From Chlamydia sp. 17-3921 (GTDB taxonomy: Bacteria > Chlamydiota > Chlamydiia > Chlamydiales > Chlamydiaceae): a stretch of DNA of 64,000 bases. Shown here piece by piece: positions 1-9,242 of the stretch (positions are counted from its first letter, which is position 1; the number at the start of each line of letters is the position of its first letter). A model generated the notes under the pieces. That model saw only the letters and a program-made list of their open reading frames with translations, was not told where the DNA came from and did no database searches. A program made the translations under genes and the position numbers. The DNA lies in assembly GCF_902705545.1 (NCBI RefSeq), contig NZ_CACSHH010000003.1:1-64000 (forward strand), read 5' to 3'.

Positions 1-2
1 AA

Positions 3-200
3 GCCAACGACTCTATTGAGATCACAAAAAAAATTCAAAAAATTTCAATAAATTCTATTGGAGCTTTAGCTCTTTTAAAATGTAAAATTTCAAAAGAATA
101 CTCTTACGAAATTTGTCAGGCAGAAAGTGCTCTTTCTGTTGAAGCAAATAAAATTATTGCTGTAATGGAAAATTCTTTAACTCCTCATGCTAGCAACTAG
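3..200 (+). CDS. C-terminal fragment of an unrecognised protein
   Basis: The last 65 codons of a gene that enters from the left edge, ending in TAG. The visible tail is charged and probably helical, with two cysteines (LLKCKIS and EICQAES) and ending NSLTPHASN. I see no domain. It converges on ispE and the two coding ends overlap by 24 bases. In C. trachomatis the neighbour of ispE at this place is the hypothetical CT805, so this is probably its counterpart, by position only. No function is assigned. Confidence 0.75.
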   Translation, partial: ANDSIEITKKIQKISINSIGALALLKCKISKEYSYEICQAESALSVEANKIIAVMENSLTPHASN

Positions 201-1061
201 AGGGTCTTCTTTATACCAAAGATCCTGTTTATTAAGGCTACGAACAGAAAGTCCTTGAGATTGTCTTATAAGAGCGAGGATTTTTTTTCTAGTTTGAAAG
301 TCTTGTTCGAGTTTCTTGGGATAGTGAACAAATAAGGTTGCTCCAGATCCTGACATTAAGACTTTACCTTGAAAGGGATTCCATAACTTTTGTAAACATT
401 TTTTTTTCTCGAGAAGATCTGGACGAAGCCGAAAAACAGGTTTTTCTAAATCATTTCCTTTCCAAAGAAAATCACAAAGATCTTTATTTTCACTAAAATC
501 AGATGACTGAAGATGCAGATATGCATCTTTAGTCAGAACTCCTGGAGAAGAAAAATAAAGAACATATGAGACTTCTGGAAGAAGTTTATTATAAGGAAAA
601 AGCTTTTCTCCTAGTGAACTTCCTAAAGCGGTTCCTGAAGAGAAAAAAAATGGAACATCACTACCGATTTCTTCAGAAAGAATCTGTAAGGTTTCTAAAG
701 ATAATCCTGTTTGAAAATACTGATTTAAAGCATAAAGGGCTGTTGCGGCATTACTGCTTCCCCCTCCAAGACCAGCTCCTATAGGAATTTGTTTCTGCAG
801 GAACCATTTTACAGGTTGTACAATATGAGTTTTCTGTCTAAAGATTTCCAGACTTTTCCAAACAAGATTATTTGGGGACTCAAGTTCTCTAATATTGCAA
901 GAAAGGCTATCTTCAAAGCTGTTTTTTAGGGAAAGACGATCTCCAAAATCTATGGCTTGATATAACGTGACCAATTCATGAAAACCGTCGGAACGTTTTT
1001 TTAAAATTTTTAAAAAAAGATTTAATTTTGCTGGGGAAAAAAAATGCCTGAGGCTTGACAT
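177..1061 (-). CDS. ispE: 4-diphosphocytidyl-2-C-methyl-D-erythritol kinase
   Basis: ATP-dependent kinase of the cytosolic non-mevalonate (MEP) isoprenoid pathway; it phosphorylates CDP-methylerythritol on the 2-hydroxyl. It is a GHMP-family kinase: motif 1 with AKLNL at residues 11-15, the glycine-rich ATP loop PIGAGLGGGSSNAATAL at 93-109, and motif 3 SGSGATLF near 237-244. The length of 294 aa is normal for the family. It is the last gene of a leftward run after rplI, 44 bases downstream, but a strong hairpin lies in that gap and may reduce read-through. Its 3' end overlaps the opposing gene by 24 bases. Confidence 0.95.
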   Translation of the reverse strand: MSSLRHFFSPAKLNLFLKILKKRSDGFHELVTLYQAIDFGDRLSLKNSFEDSLSCNIRELESPNNLVWKSLEIFRQKTHIVQPVKWFLQKQIPIGAGLGGGSSNAATALYALNQYFQTGLSLETLQILSEEIGSDVPFFFSSGTALGSSLGEKLFPYNKLLPEVSYVLYFSSPGVLTKDAYLHLQSSDFSENKDLCDFLWKGNDLEKPVFRLRPDLLEKKKCLQKLWNPFQGKVLMSGSGATLFVHYPKKLEQDFQTRKKILALIRQSQGLSVRSLNKQDLWYKEDPLVASMRS

Positions 1062-1075
1062 GCTACTCGCACTTA

Positions 1076-1104
1076 AATGAGGTAGAAAGATTTTCTACCT
1101 CATT
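1076..1104 (-). terminator. hairpin after rplI
   Basis: A perfect 13-bp inverted repeat (AATGAGGTAGAAA / TTTCTACCTCATT) with a 3-base loop begins two bases beyond the rplI stop codon and ends 14 bases before the ispE start. On the transcribed strand it is followed only by TTAAG, so the T-tract is weak. It could be an incomplete terminator or an mRNA-stabilising 3' hairpin that sets ispE expression below that of the ribosomal genes. Confidence 0.7.
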
Positions 1105-1105
1105 C

Positions 1106-1606
1106 CTATTCTTCTGAAGAAGTATTTGTTTTCCCAAGAACAACAACACTTTCACTATCAGAACTAACATTGACTACAAGAGTAGCTGAAACAGCCTCTT
1201 TTAACTTAAGTGGGATATTCTTTTTCCCAAGATTCTTGATTGAATAATGAGCATGGGGAAAATTTTTTCGAGAAAGAATTATATTTTTTTCTGCAGCAGC
1301 AGAAATGATATCGGCAATGGTTACAGAACCATACATATTATTATCAGGATCTACACGAACCTGAAATTCCAAAACAATAGTTTTAAGAGCCTCTGCAAGC
1401 TGTTCGGATTCGGTCTTATCTGCAGCAGCTTGAAGTAGACGCTGCTCTTTAAGTTTAGCTTGCAGACGTAAGGTTCCGGCTCCAGCAATAATAGCTTTTT
1501 GTTGAGGGAGAAGAAAGTTACGAACATAGCCTGGGCGAGCTGTTATAAGATCCCCGCTTCGGCCTAATCCTTCAACGTCTTCGAGTAAAAGTAGCTGTTG
1601 TTTCAT
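1106..1606 (-). CDS. rplI: 50S ribosomal protein L9
   Basis: Large-subunit protein that binds 23S rRNA and projects from the ribosome below the L1 stalk. The N-terminal domain is clear, with LLLEDVEGLGRSGDLITARPG near residues 5-25 and GYVRNFLLPQ just after. The middle is the usual long lysine/glutamate-rich helix. At 166 aa it is a little longer than the common length of about 150, because of a serine-rich C-terminal tail. It follows rpsR by 26 bases in the rpsF-rpsR-rplI order seen in many bacteria. Confidence 0.96.
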   Translation of the reverse strand: MKQQLLLLEDVEGLGRSGDLITARPGYVRNFLLPQQKAIIAGAGTLRLQAKLKEQRLLQAAADKTESEQLAEALKTIVLEFQVRVDPDNNMYGSVTIADIISAAAEKNIILSRKNFPHAHYSIKNLGKKNIPLKLKEAVSATLVVNVSSDSESVVVLGKTNTSSEE

Positions 1607-1632
1607 TATTTTTGTTCCTTCTTCCTCTAAAA

Positions 1633-1881
1633 TTAATCTTCACCAACAAAAGGCAGTAACCCTAAGTGACGTGCTCTCTTAATTGCCTGGGCAAGGATAC
1701 CTTGAAAACGAGAAGAAACACCTGTGATTCTTCTAGGTAAAATTTTACCTCTTTCGGTAATAAATTTTCTTAAAGTTTCAACATCTTTATAATCTATAGC
1801 TTTCCAACCTGCGGAAACAAAAGGACATTTCTTTTGGAAACGTTTCCTTCTTTGTTCATTCGAATGAACAGGTCTATTCAT
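1633..1881 (-). CDS. rpsR: 30S ribosomal protein S18
   Basis: Small-subunit platform protein that pairs with S6 on 16S rRNA. Family features are visible in order: the basic N-terminus, the [19 protein letters not shown] segment (residues 29-47), and [13 protein letters not shown] with the C-terminal [12 protein letters not shown]. The length of 82 aa is typical. Only one cysteine is present, so it belongs to the form without a zinc site. It lies 17 bases after rpsF. Confidence 0.97.
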   Translation of the reverse strand: MNRPVHSNEQRRKRFQKKCPFVSAGWKAIDYKDVETLRKFITERGKILPRRITGVSSRFQGILAQAIKRARHLGLLPFVGED

Positions 1882-1898
1882 ATTATCTCCTTAATATG

Positions 1899-2237
1899 TT
1901 ATTCAGGTAGAGAGGCAAATTCTAAAACCTCTTTTATAGAGTCAGTTTTGAGGGTTATGAAGCGGAGAAGATCTTCATTTAGATGATACTCTTTCCACAA
2001 CTCAGCAATAGCTTCAGGTGAGACAGTAAAATAAATAAAATAATAATAGCCTTCTCTAGCCCCGCGAATAGTATACGCTAATTTCTTACGTCCTTGGTCG
2101 TGGATTTTATTAATTTCACCATTATAATTAGTTATACCTGAAATAACTTTATCCAGAGCCTTACGTCTAGCCTCTTCGCTGAGAGTCACGCTAAATACAT
2201 AGGCGCCTTCGTAAAGTTGCATTGTCTTTCTTCCCAT
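1899..2237 (-). CDS. rpsF: 30S ribosomal protein S6
   Basis: Small-subunit protein that binds 16S rRNA together with S18. The conserved beginning YEGAYVFSVTLSEEAR and the central KKLAYTIRGAREGYYYFI segment identify the family. The length of 112 aa is usual, with no long glutamate tail. It is the first of the rpsF-rpsR-rplI trio and follows pth by 82 bases, a gap large enough for an internal promoter although I did not find a convincing one. Confidence 0.96.
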   Translation of the reverse strand: MGRKTMQLYEGAYVFSVTLSEEARRKALDKVISGITNYNGEINKIHDQGRKKLAYTIRGAREGYYYFIYFTVSPEAIAELWKEYHLNEDLLRFITLKTDSIKEVLEFASLPE

Positions 2238-2319
2238 TAAAAACTCCTAAACACAGACAAGTGGAACAGTTTATTATCCTGAGGATATCTCAGTCCACTA
2301 AAATTATTTCCATTAAGCT

Positions 2320-2874
2320 TTAAGCAGCTCGAGGTTCCAAACACCATTGTGTAAAGAGAGTGCTAGCTTCAGCAAAAAAAACACCCAGCTGCTCTTTTTC
2401 TTCAGCAGAAAAGTGTCCAAGTACGAAATCTGATAAACCAGAAGAGTCATTAAGAGGTCTCCCGATTCCAAGTCTTAACTGCCAAAAATTATTAGATCCT
2501 AAACTCGCTACAATACTTTTGATTCCTTTATGTCCTCCACTACCAGCCTGATAGCGCAGTCGGGCTTTTCCAAAAGAATGATTTACATCATCAGCTAGAA
2601 CCAAAAGGTGTTCTGAATCTACGTTAAAAAAACTTTTAGCAGATAACACAGCCTTTCCACTTAGGTTAACAAAAGTTTCAGGTTTTATAAACACCAAACA
2701 ATCGGAAGGAGTTTCAACCTTAGCTATTGAAGAAAAGTTCTTAGAGGAAGGCTTAAATGGCGATCCTCTCAACTCTTCAACTAATTTATCTGCCAATAAA
2801 AAACCTATATTATGACGAGAAAATGCGTATGCCTTCCCTGGGTTTCCTATAGCAACAATAAGCTTAACAACCAT
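2320..2874 (-). CDS. pth: peptidyl-tRNA hydrolase
   Basis: Cytosolic esterase that releases tRNA from peptidyl-tRNA dropped by stalled ribosomes. The catalytic residues are in place: Asn11 in AIGNPG, His21 in RHNIGF, Asn70 in ETFVNLSG, and the Asp pair at 95-96 in LADDVNHSFG, followed by the GSGGHKGIKS loop. The length of 184 aa is normal for bacterial Pth. It follows rplY by 5 bases, an rplY-pth pairing common in bacteria and consistent with one transcript. Confidence 0.97.
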   Translation of the reverse strand: MVVKLIVAIGNPGKAYAFSRHNIGFLLADKLVEELRGSPFKPSSKNFSSIAKVETPSDCLVFIKPETFVNLSGKAVLSAKSFFNVDSEHLLVLADDVNHSFGKARLRYQAGSGGHKGIKSIVASLGSNNFWQLRLGIGRPLNDSSGLSDFVLGHFSAEEKEQLGVFFAEASTLFTQWCLEPRAA

Positions 2875-2879
2875 AGAGC

Positions 2880-3437
2880 TTATCTTCTAGAAACTGTTAC
2901 CACAACTTCTTTAAGAGAAGTTATTGGTTTGATGCCTTTGGGTATTACCACGTCGGACAGTTTTCGAGTTTGAGACAATCCCAAAGACTGTACATCAAGC
3001 TCTAGACATGGGATAATGTCTTTAGGCTTACATACAACTCGAATGGAACGGATTACTTGTCTTAAGGATCCTCCTAGCTTTACACCAATGCAATCCACAG
3101 TATTAGTACACCGAATAGGGATGTTTAATTTCACAGAACGATCTTCTACGAGCTCTTCAAAGTCCAAATGGCTTACATTATAAGTTGTCACTTGATATTG
3201 AATATCTTTAACTAAAGCCTTTATTACACGACCTTCATATGTCAAAGAAAAAATTGTAGAAGAGAGCGCACCACTTTCTAGATTAGATAAAAATTTGTTA
3301 AAAATAAGTGCATCAACAGTAACATTGGCAAGACTCTTTCCTGAAGAGTAGATTACTGCGGGGATTCCCCCTTGCTGACGAATTTTCTTAAGAAATGATT
3401 TTTTACCAGTCTCTCGACTTGTAACTACGAGCTCCAT
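2880..3437 (-). CDS. rplY: 50S ribosomal protein L25 (long CTC form)
   Basis: Binds loop E of 5S rRNA in the large subunit. The start used here ([14 protein letters not shown]) gives 185 aa and has a good ribosome-binding sequence GGAGAAAG eight bases upstream; the open frame runs 22 codons further up but that part looks non-coding. The N-terminal L25 domain ([16 protein letters not shown]) is followed by the beta-rich TL5/CTC domain ending in [14 protein letters not shown]. It heads the rplY-pth-rpsF-rpsR-rplI-ispE run. Confidence 0.95.
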   Translation of the reverse strand: MELVVTSRETGKKSFLKKIRQQGGIPAVIYSSGKSLANVTVDALIFNKFLSNLESGALSSTIFSLTYEGRVIKALVKDIQYQVTTYNVSHLDFEELVEDRSVKLNIPIRCTNTVDCIGVKLGGSLRQVIRSIRVVCKPKDIIPCLELDVQSLGLSQTRKLSDVVIPKGIKPITSLKEVVVTVSRR

Positions 3438-3569
3438 AGTTTGCTTTCTCCATAAAATTGAGCTAAAAGAGCCTTCCGCTCCGTACGAATCCTGAGCGTC
3501 CAAATTTTAAAACTTAGGGACTAAAGACTGCGACCTCTTCGAGGTGTATCTGACAGATTTCGATGCAAA

Positions 3570-3597
3570 ATTATAGCTCTACCTTGGAAAAAGTCAA
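3570..3597 (-). promoter_or_regulatory. predicted housekeeping promoter for rplY
   Basis: On the minus strand there is TTGACT, a 16-base spacer, then TATAAT, a close match to the vegetative (sigma-66/sigma-70 type) consensus. Transcription would begin near 3562, giving rplY a leader of about 125 bases. The leader contains a short hairpin (ACCTC-GAA-GAGGT on the transcribed strand, about 3532-3545). The site lies between tRNA-Gln and rplY, so the protein operon can be transcribed independently of the tRNA. Confidence 0.8.
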
Positions 3598-3701
3598 TAT
3601 TTTCCCTGGAAAATCAACAATCATCTCCTGATATCTTTGTTCAAAGATGCTGGACGACATAAATGGGGAAGAAAATAGTGCTGAGGAAATTAAAGAGGTT
3701 C

Positions 3702-3772
3702 TGGGGTGGAAGGATTCGAACCTCCGATACGCGGTACCAAAAACCGCTGCCTTACCGCTTGGCCACACCCCA
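3702..3772 (-). tRNA. tRNA-Gln(UUG)
   Basis: The minus strand folds into a full cloverleaf of 71 bases. The acceptor stem is TGGGGTG/CACCCCA, the D arm is GCC/GGC, and the anticodon stem GCGGT/ACCGC encloses the loop TTTTGGT, which gives anticodon TTG. The T arm has the loop TTCGAAT. CCA is not encoded. Chlamydiae are expected to charge this tRNA through Glu-tRNA and GatCAB amidation, but those genes are not in this window. Confidence 0.95.
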
Positions 3773-3903
3773 ATAAGAAGCTCTAGTTTATCGAATCAAC
3801 TGTTTTTGGAAATAAGAAAATCTCAAAAATCATTCTTTTTTAGCCTTGAGCTTTTAGTTCTTCGCTTGGTATTTGAAATAATGTGAATTTATAGAGAGTA
3901 ATC

Positions 3904-5334
3904 ATGAGAATCCTACATGCGGCTATAGAATTTGCTCCTATAATCAAGACTGGGGGATTGGGGGATACCGTTGCCAGTTTAACCTTATCTTTAGCTGAGC
4001 ATAATGAAGTTGAAGTACTTATTCCAAGTTATCCTTTAATTTTTGAAGACATTGATTTTCCCATTCTTACTAGAAGATCTTTTTCCTATGATTTTCTAGG
4101 ACAACAACACGCTTCTAGCGTTACCTATCAGTATGAAAAACTTAAGCTTTCTGTTATTAGGCTAGACTCACAAATAGAAATCTTCTCAACGCCGACGGTT
4201 TATTCAGAAAATGATACTTTTCGTTTTACAGCTTTTTCTGCAGCCTCTGCAGCCTACATTCACGAAATAGAGCCTGTTGATATCGTACATTTTCATGATT
4301 GGCATCTAGGACTTCTTCCTGGTCTTTTAAAGCATCCACAAAGTCCTTATTATCCTAAAATTATTTTTACTATTCATAATTTCTGTTATCGAGGCTACTG
4401 TAACACCCAGCTGCTTTCTGAGACAAGAATAGACGATTTTCACTTAAGTAATTATAGTCTATGTAGAGATCCACAAACATCTGTCATGATGAAGGGGGGG
4501 CTTTATTGTTCAGATTATATTACGACAGTCTCTCCTACATATGCTCAAGAAATAATGAGCGATTATTCTGATAATGAAATCCACGATGCCTTAGAGAAAC
4601 AAAGCCATATATTATCAGGAATTTTAAACGGTATCGATGAAAACATTTGGAATCCTGAGACAGACCCTCATCTTGCTGCAAACTATAACAAAAATTTACT
4701 AGAAGAGCCTGAGCTTTTAGTTTTAAAGAAGAAAGAGAATAAATCTGTTTTATATCAAAAACTAGGATTAGAATCAGATTACTCCCCTCTCATGTGTATA
4801 ATTTCTCGAATTGTTGAACAAAAAGGTCCTGAGTTCATGAAAGAGGCAATTTTACACGCAATGGAAAATGCTTATACTCTAGTTTTTATAGGTTCTTGTT
4901 ATAATAAAGAATTTTTGTATCAATTTTCTAATTTACAAAAGTCTCTAACAAATTCTCTAAACATCAGAATAATTTTAGATTACAATCATCCCCTCGCTTG
5001 TCTTACATATGCCGCAGCCGATATGATTTGTATACCTTCCTATACAGAACCCTGTGGCCTAACTCAACTCATAGCCATGCGCTACGGAACAATTCCTTTA
5101 GTTCGTAAAACGGGAGGCCTTGCCGATACTGTATTTTCTGGAATAAATGGCTTTGTATTTTCGCGAACAGATAATTTTGATGAATTTCGAGCAACACTAA
5201 GCCAAGCTATTAAAACATATCGTTGCGAACCAGAAATATGGTTTAGCCTAATAGAGAAAGGAATGCAAAGTTCTTCGGGATTGGACACTATGAGACAACG
5301 TTATGAAGATATTTATCATTCACTATTATCATAA
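3904..5334 (+). CDS. glgA: glycogen synthase (ADP-glucose type)
   Basis: Adds glucose from ADP-glucose to the non-reducing end of alpha-1,4-glucan. It is a GT5/GT-B enzyme: the substrate-binding KTGGLGD motif is at residues 15-21 (Lys15), HFHDWHLGLLPG follows near 135-145, and the C-terminal catalytic EPCGLTQ region starts at Glu382, with RKTGGLADTV after it. The length of 476 aa is usual. In C. trachomatis GlgA acts on glycogen in the inclusion lumen. Its 3' end overlaps convergent pgsA by 19 bases. Confidence 0.96.
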   Translation: MRILHAAIEFAPIIKTGGLGDTVASLTLSLAEHNEVEVLIPSYPLIFEDIDFPILTRRSFSYDFLGQQHASSVTYQYEKLKLSVIRLDSQIEIFSTPTVYSENDTFRFTAFSAASAAYIHEIEPVDIVHFHDWHLGLLPGLLKHPQSPYYPKIIFTIHNFCYRGYCNTQLLSETRIDDFHLSNYSLCRDPQTSVMMKGGLYCSDYITTVSPTYAQEIMSDYSDNEIHDALEKQSHILSGILNGIDENIWNPETDPHLAANYNKNLLEEPELLVLKKKENKSVLYQKLGLESDYSPLMCIISRIVEQKGPEFMKEAILHAMENAYTLVFIGSCYNKEFLYQFSNLQKSLTNSLNIRIILDYNHPLACLTYAAADMICIPSYTEPCGLTQLIAMRYGTIPLVRKTGGLADTVFSGINGFVFSRTDNFDEFRATLSQAIKTYRCEPEIWFSLIEKGMQSSSGLDTMRQRYEDIYHSLLS

Positions 5335-5930
5335 TCGGAAGACTTTGTTTTAAGCCTTTGTAATAGAAAATTTTTATTTACCCAAAAGTACTCTACTCCC
5401 GAGCCGACAGAATAGATAGCAACAATTGAGCCAACAATAGAAGCAAATAGCTCCAAACCGTTATCAGACAGGGCTCCTAAAGAGCGTAAAATCATGGCAA
5501 AGATAATTAAGAAAAAGCTAATAGCTTGAAGAACAGCTTTTATTTTACCACTAGCCCTAGCAGCGATAACAACGCCTCGAAAAGCACATACAGTGCGTAA
5601 GGTACTAATCACAGAATCTCGAGCTAAAAAAATAAACACTAGCAATAAAGGAAGGTTTACTGGGGGCTGAGTGAAGGTGAGATACAAAGAAGTTCTATAA
5701 ATTCCATCAGCCATGGGATCTAAAAGTTTTCCTAGATCAGTAACTTGTGATAATTTTCTTGCAATATAACCATCAATAGCATCTGTTAGTTCAGAAACTA
5801 CCAGTAGAAATAACAAGACGTAGGGAAGAACTGTAGAAGATACCCCAAACCACTGTCCCTTTAAATACAGAACCATAAAAATGGGTGTAATGAATAGCCG
5901 GGAAAAAGTTAAATAATTAGGCAGACCCAC
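5316..5930 (-). CDS. pgsA: CDP-diacylglycerol-glycerol-3-phosphate phosphatidyltransferase
   Basis: Inner-membrane enzyme for the first committed step of phosphatidylglycerol synthesis. The CDP-alcohol phosphotransferase signature DGx2ARx8Gx3Dx3D is complete: DGYIARKLSQVTDLGKLLDP, followed by MAD, near residues 52-75. Several hydrophobic spans follow. The start is GTG with GAGGTAGAAG just upstream. The enzyme makes PG, whereas phosphatidylserine synthases of the same family look different, so PgsA is the best call. Its 3' end overlaps glgA. Confidence 0.92.
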   Translation of the reverse strand: MGLPNYLTFSRLFITPIFMVLYLKGQWFGVSSTVLPYVLLFLLVVSELTDAIDGYIARKLSQVTDLGKLLDPMADGIYRTSLYLTFTQPPVNLPLLLVFIFLARDSVISTLRTVCAFRGVVIAARASGKIKAVLQAISFFLIIFAMILRSLGALSDNGLELFASIVGSIVAIYSVGSGVEYFWVNKNFLLQRLKTKSSDYDNSE

Positions 5931-6204
5931 CTTCTACCTCTAACATTTAGAATCATTCCAAAACATCTTACAAATGTCTATAAAGATAACGTTAAATGGA
6001 TTACTATTACATCGCAAGCATGGAATTTCTCGAAGTAATGAAATTCACAATTAACAAAGTTTCATTTCACTCTTTTCTCTAAGTACTATTAGTTTTTCTT
6101 CCCATATGATATTGTGATACTTCCTTCGTAGTAAAGAAACCTCATAGATACTAAGAATTTGGGCTATGAGTTATTGAAAAGTCTTAGAATTCCGGAGCTT
6201 CAGC

Positions 6205-9200
6205 ATGTCCTCCCATCCCCTTACTTTACAATCTATGATTGCAACGATATTGCAATTCTGGAGTGAACAGGGCTGTGTTGTGCATCAAGGTTACGATCTT
6301 GAAGTCGGAGCAGGAACCTTCAATCCTGCAACATTTCTTCGAGCATTAGGGCCCGAACCTTATAAAGCAGCTTATGTAGAACCATCCAGGCGACCTCAAG
6401 ATGGCCGTTATGGAATACATCCTAACCGATTACAGAACTATCATCAACTTCAAGTCATTCTTAAGCCTGTTCCCGATAATTTTTTGACTCTCTATACAGA
6501 GTCTCTTCGCGCTATTGGTTTGGAGCTTTGTGATCATGATATTCGCTTTGTTCATGATGACTGGGAGAACCCGACAATAGGAGCTTGGGGCTTAGGTTGG
6601 GAAGTTTGGTTAAATGGGATGGAGATAACCCAACTTACCTACTTTCAAGCTATTGGCAGCAAACTTCTTGATACGATCAGTGGCGAAGTTACTTATGGGA
6701 TTGAAAGGGTAGCAATGTACCTACAAAAGAAAAACTCCGTCTATGACATCTTATGGAACGAAGATCTCTCTTACGGCCAGATCATCAATGAGTCTGAGAA
6801 AGCTTGGAGTCAGTATAACTTTGATACAGCAAATGTACAAATGTGGTTAAAACATTTTGAAGACTTTTCTGAAGAAGCATTTGCGACTTTGGATAAAGGT
6901 CTTCCTGTTCCTGCATATGACTTTGTTATAAAAGCATCGCACGCTTTTAATATTCTTGATGCTCGTGGGGTTATTTCAGTGACCGAACGCACCCGTTATA
7001 TTGCTCGCATTCGCCAACTAGCTCGCGCTGTTGCAGATCGTTATGTGGAATGGCGAGCATCTTTAAATTATCCTCTACTAAAAACGTCTTCTACTTCGAA
7101 GAAGACGATATCTTTAGAATCTTTACCGAAGCTAACTTCTGAACAAGACTTCCTATTTGAAATCGGTTCTGAAGAACTTCCTGCAACATTTGTTTCTGTG
7201 GGCATTCAACAACTAGAATCTTTAGCTAAAAAGCTTCTTTCTACATACAAAATTAGTTATGAAAAATTAGAAGTATTTGGATCTCCAAGAAGGCTGGCTT
7301 TGATTATCTATAAGCTTGCGCCGACTTCTATTCAGAAAGCAACAGAAAAAAAAGGCCCTCCAATAGCATCTCTATTTGAAGTAACTGGGGAACTCTCTCA
7401 GCAGGGACAGCAATTTTTCTCTGCTCAGAATATTTTGATTTCCAGTCGCGAAGAGCTTTCTCTACACTCATGTTTTGCTGTTCGTCTAATAAATCAAGTA
7501 GAATACTTATTTTTCTTAACTCCCGAAATCTGTCTAGAAACTACTCATATTCTCTCTGAAGAGTTGCCAAAGCTAATTCAGGCAATGAAATTTCCAAAAA
7601 AAATGATTTGGGACACGAGTAGGATAGAATATGCGCGACCTATTCGTTGGTTAGTAGCTCTTTACGGGGAACACGTCTTACCTATAAAGGTGGGAACCAT
7701 TTTGGCATCTCGGAACACTTGGGGGCACCGACAACTCGACCCTAGGAATATTCCCATACCATCTCCTGCAGCATATTTGGACACATTAAGAAACGCTTGT
7801 GTTATTGTCTCACAACAAGAACGCTTAGCTATTATAGAAAAAGGATTAAAAGCTCACAGCTCTGCTACAGTATCTCCAATAGCAAATTCTCGCCTTATCG
7901 AAGAAACTGTTTTCCTTACAGAGCACCCATTTGTTACTTGTGGGCAGTTTTCAATAAGCTTTTGTTCTCTACCTAAAGAACTCCTTATTGCAGAGATGGT
8001 GAATCATCAGAAGTATTTTCCAACTCAAGAAAGTTCAGGATCCATAACAAATTTCTTTGTTTTTGTTTCTGACAACTCGCCTAACAATACTCTTATAGAG
8101 GGCAATGAGAAAGCTTTAACCCCGCGTCTTACTGATGGAGCTTTCCTTTTTGACCAGGATTTACACACTCCTTTAGAAGATTTTATAGAGAAACTTAAGT
8201 CTGTGACTTATTTTGAAGCTTTAGGTTCTTTATATGATAAAGTAGAACGTTTGAAAGCTCATAAAAAAGTAGCATATTCCCTATTATCTCTTGGAAATTC
8301 TGAAGACTTAGATATAGCTATCAAGTATTGTAAAATAGATTTGGTTTCCTCTGTCGTTTTCGAATTTCCAGAACTTCAAGGAATCATGGGAGAATATTAC
8401 CTAAAGCATGCAAAATTGCCTATTGCAGCGGCGATAGCTGTTGGTGAACACTTAAGACATATTACCTTAGGTCAAACAATTTCCCCTACAGGTACCTTAC
8501 TTTCTCTTTTAGATCGCCTCGATAATTTACTATCCTGTTTTATTCTGGATTTAAAACCAACATCTTCGCATGACCCTTATGCTTTACGCCGTCAATCTTT
8601 AGAAATTCTCACATTATTATCAGCTTCTAAAATCTCCATTAATCTAGAGACTTTGTTACATAGTCTAGTAGATAATTTTTCTCCAAAAACTTCTATATTT
8701 TGGGAAAAACATCTTGTTGTAGAACAAGTTATTTCATTGATTTGGGGAAGGTTAAAAACATTTCTAACTTCTTTAGGATTTAGTAAGAATGAGATTTCTA
8801 TGGTCATTTCAGAAACCTCTACTAGAAATCCCGTTGCTATTATTCATACAGCAACAGCCATTCATCAATTAAAAGAAGAAAAACCAGAGACTTTGACAAA
8901 CATTATAACAGCACATAATCGTTTAAAAAAGATACTAGCCTCTATAAGACTCTGTGTGACGGAAAAAAGTCCTTCATTAGGAGAGCAATCTGATAAAAAC
9001 TTTAAAAAAGTTTTGGATCTTTTTCCAAAAATTACAGATCAAGCCTCACCTGAAGAACTTATAGAACACTTTCTTTCTCTTGGAGAACTCTCCCAATCTA
9101 TTCAAAAGTTTTTGAATGAAGTACACATTGCCAGCAATAATGAAGCTTTGCGTAACTTAAGAGTTTCTCTATTACTAACAGCATTAGAGAAGTTTTCTTG

Positions 9201-9228
9201 GTATAATTGGGAAGCCTTGTACATGTAA
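6205..9228 (+). CDS. glyQS: glycyl-tRNA synthetase, alpha and beta subunits fused
   Basis: Charges tRNA-Gly. Most bacteria with this enzyme type use two polypeptides (alpha2beta2); here both are one 1007-aa chain. The alpha part, residues about 1-290, contains the class II core (LQFWSEQGCVVHQGYD, YVEPSRRPQDGRYG, GIERVAMYLQ). A serine/lysine-rich linker spans about 295-312, then the beta part opens with FLFEIGSEELPATFV and runs to the end. No frameshift or internal stop joins the parts. The fusion is characteristic of chlamydiae. GGAG lies upstream of the ATG. Confidence 0.97.
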   Translation: MSSHPLTLQSMIATILQFWSEQGCVVHQGYDLEVGAGTFNPATFLRALGPEPYKAAYVEPSRRPQDGRYGIHPNRLQNYHQLQVILKPVPDNFLTLYTESLRAIGLELCDHDIRFVHDDWENPTIGAWGLGWEVWLNGMEITQLTYFQAIGSKLLDTISGEVTYGIERVAMYLQKKNSVYDILWNEDLSYGQIINESEKAWSQYNFDTANVQMWLKHFEDFSEEAFATLDKGLPVPAYDFVIKASHAFNILDARGVISVTERTRYIARIRQLARAVADRYVEWRASLNYPLLKTSSTSKKTISLESLPKLTSEQDFLFEIGSEELPATFVSVGIQQLESLAKKLLSTYKISYEKLEVFGSPRRLALIIYKLAPTSIQKATEKKGPPIASLFEVTGELSQQGQQFFSAQNILISSREELSLHSCFAVRLINQVEYLFFLTPEICLETTHILSEELPKLIQAMKFPKKMIWDTSRIEYARPIRWLVALYGEHVLPIKVGTILASRNTWGHRQLDPRNIPIPSPAAYLDTLRNACVIVSQQERLAIIEKGLKAHSSATVSPIANSRLIEETVFLTEHPFVTCGQFSISFCSLPKELLIAEMVNHQKYFPTQESSGSITNFFVFVSDNSPNNTLIEGNEKALTPRLTDGAFLFDQDLHTPLEDFIEKLKSVTYFEALGSLYDKVERLKAHKKVAYSLLSLGNSEDLDIAIKYCKIDLVSSVVFEFPELQGIMGEYYLKHAKLPIAAAIAVGEHLRHITLGQTISPTGTLLSLLDRLDNLLSCFILDLKPTSSHDPYALRRQSLEILTLLSASKISINLETLLHSLVDNFSPKTSIFWEKHLVVEQVISLIWGRLKTFLTSLGFSKNEISMVISETSTRNPVAIIHTATAIHQLKEEKPETLTNIITAHNRLKKILASIRLCVTEKSPSLGEQSDKNFKKVLDLFPKITDQASPEELIEHFLSLGELSQSIQKFLNEVHIASNNEALRNLRVSLLLTALEKFSWYNWEALYM

Positions 9229-9242
9229 AGTCTATAAAAATC

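Noticed and set aside
3571-3768. 65-codon minus-strand frame, and the 79-codon plus-strand frame at 3647-3886
   Set aside because: Both run through tRNA-Gln and the rplY promoter region; the translation across the tRNA is accidental.
3866-3894. TTGGTA-17-TTATAG as a glgA promoter
   Set aside because: The spacing is right, but transcription would begin about three bases before the ATG and would exclude the GAGAG ribosome-binding sequence.
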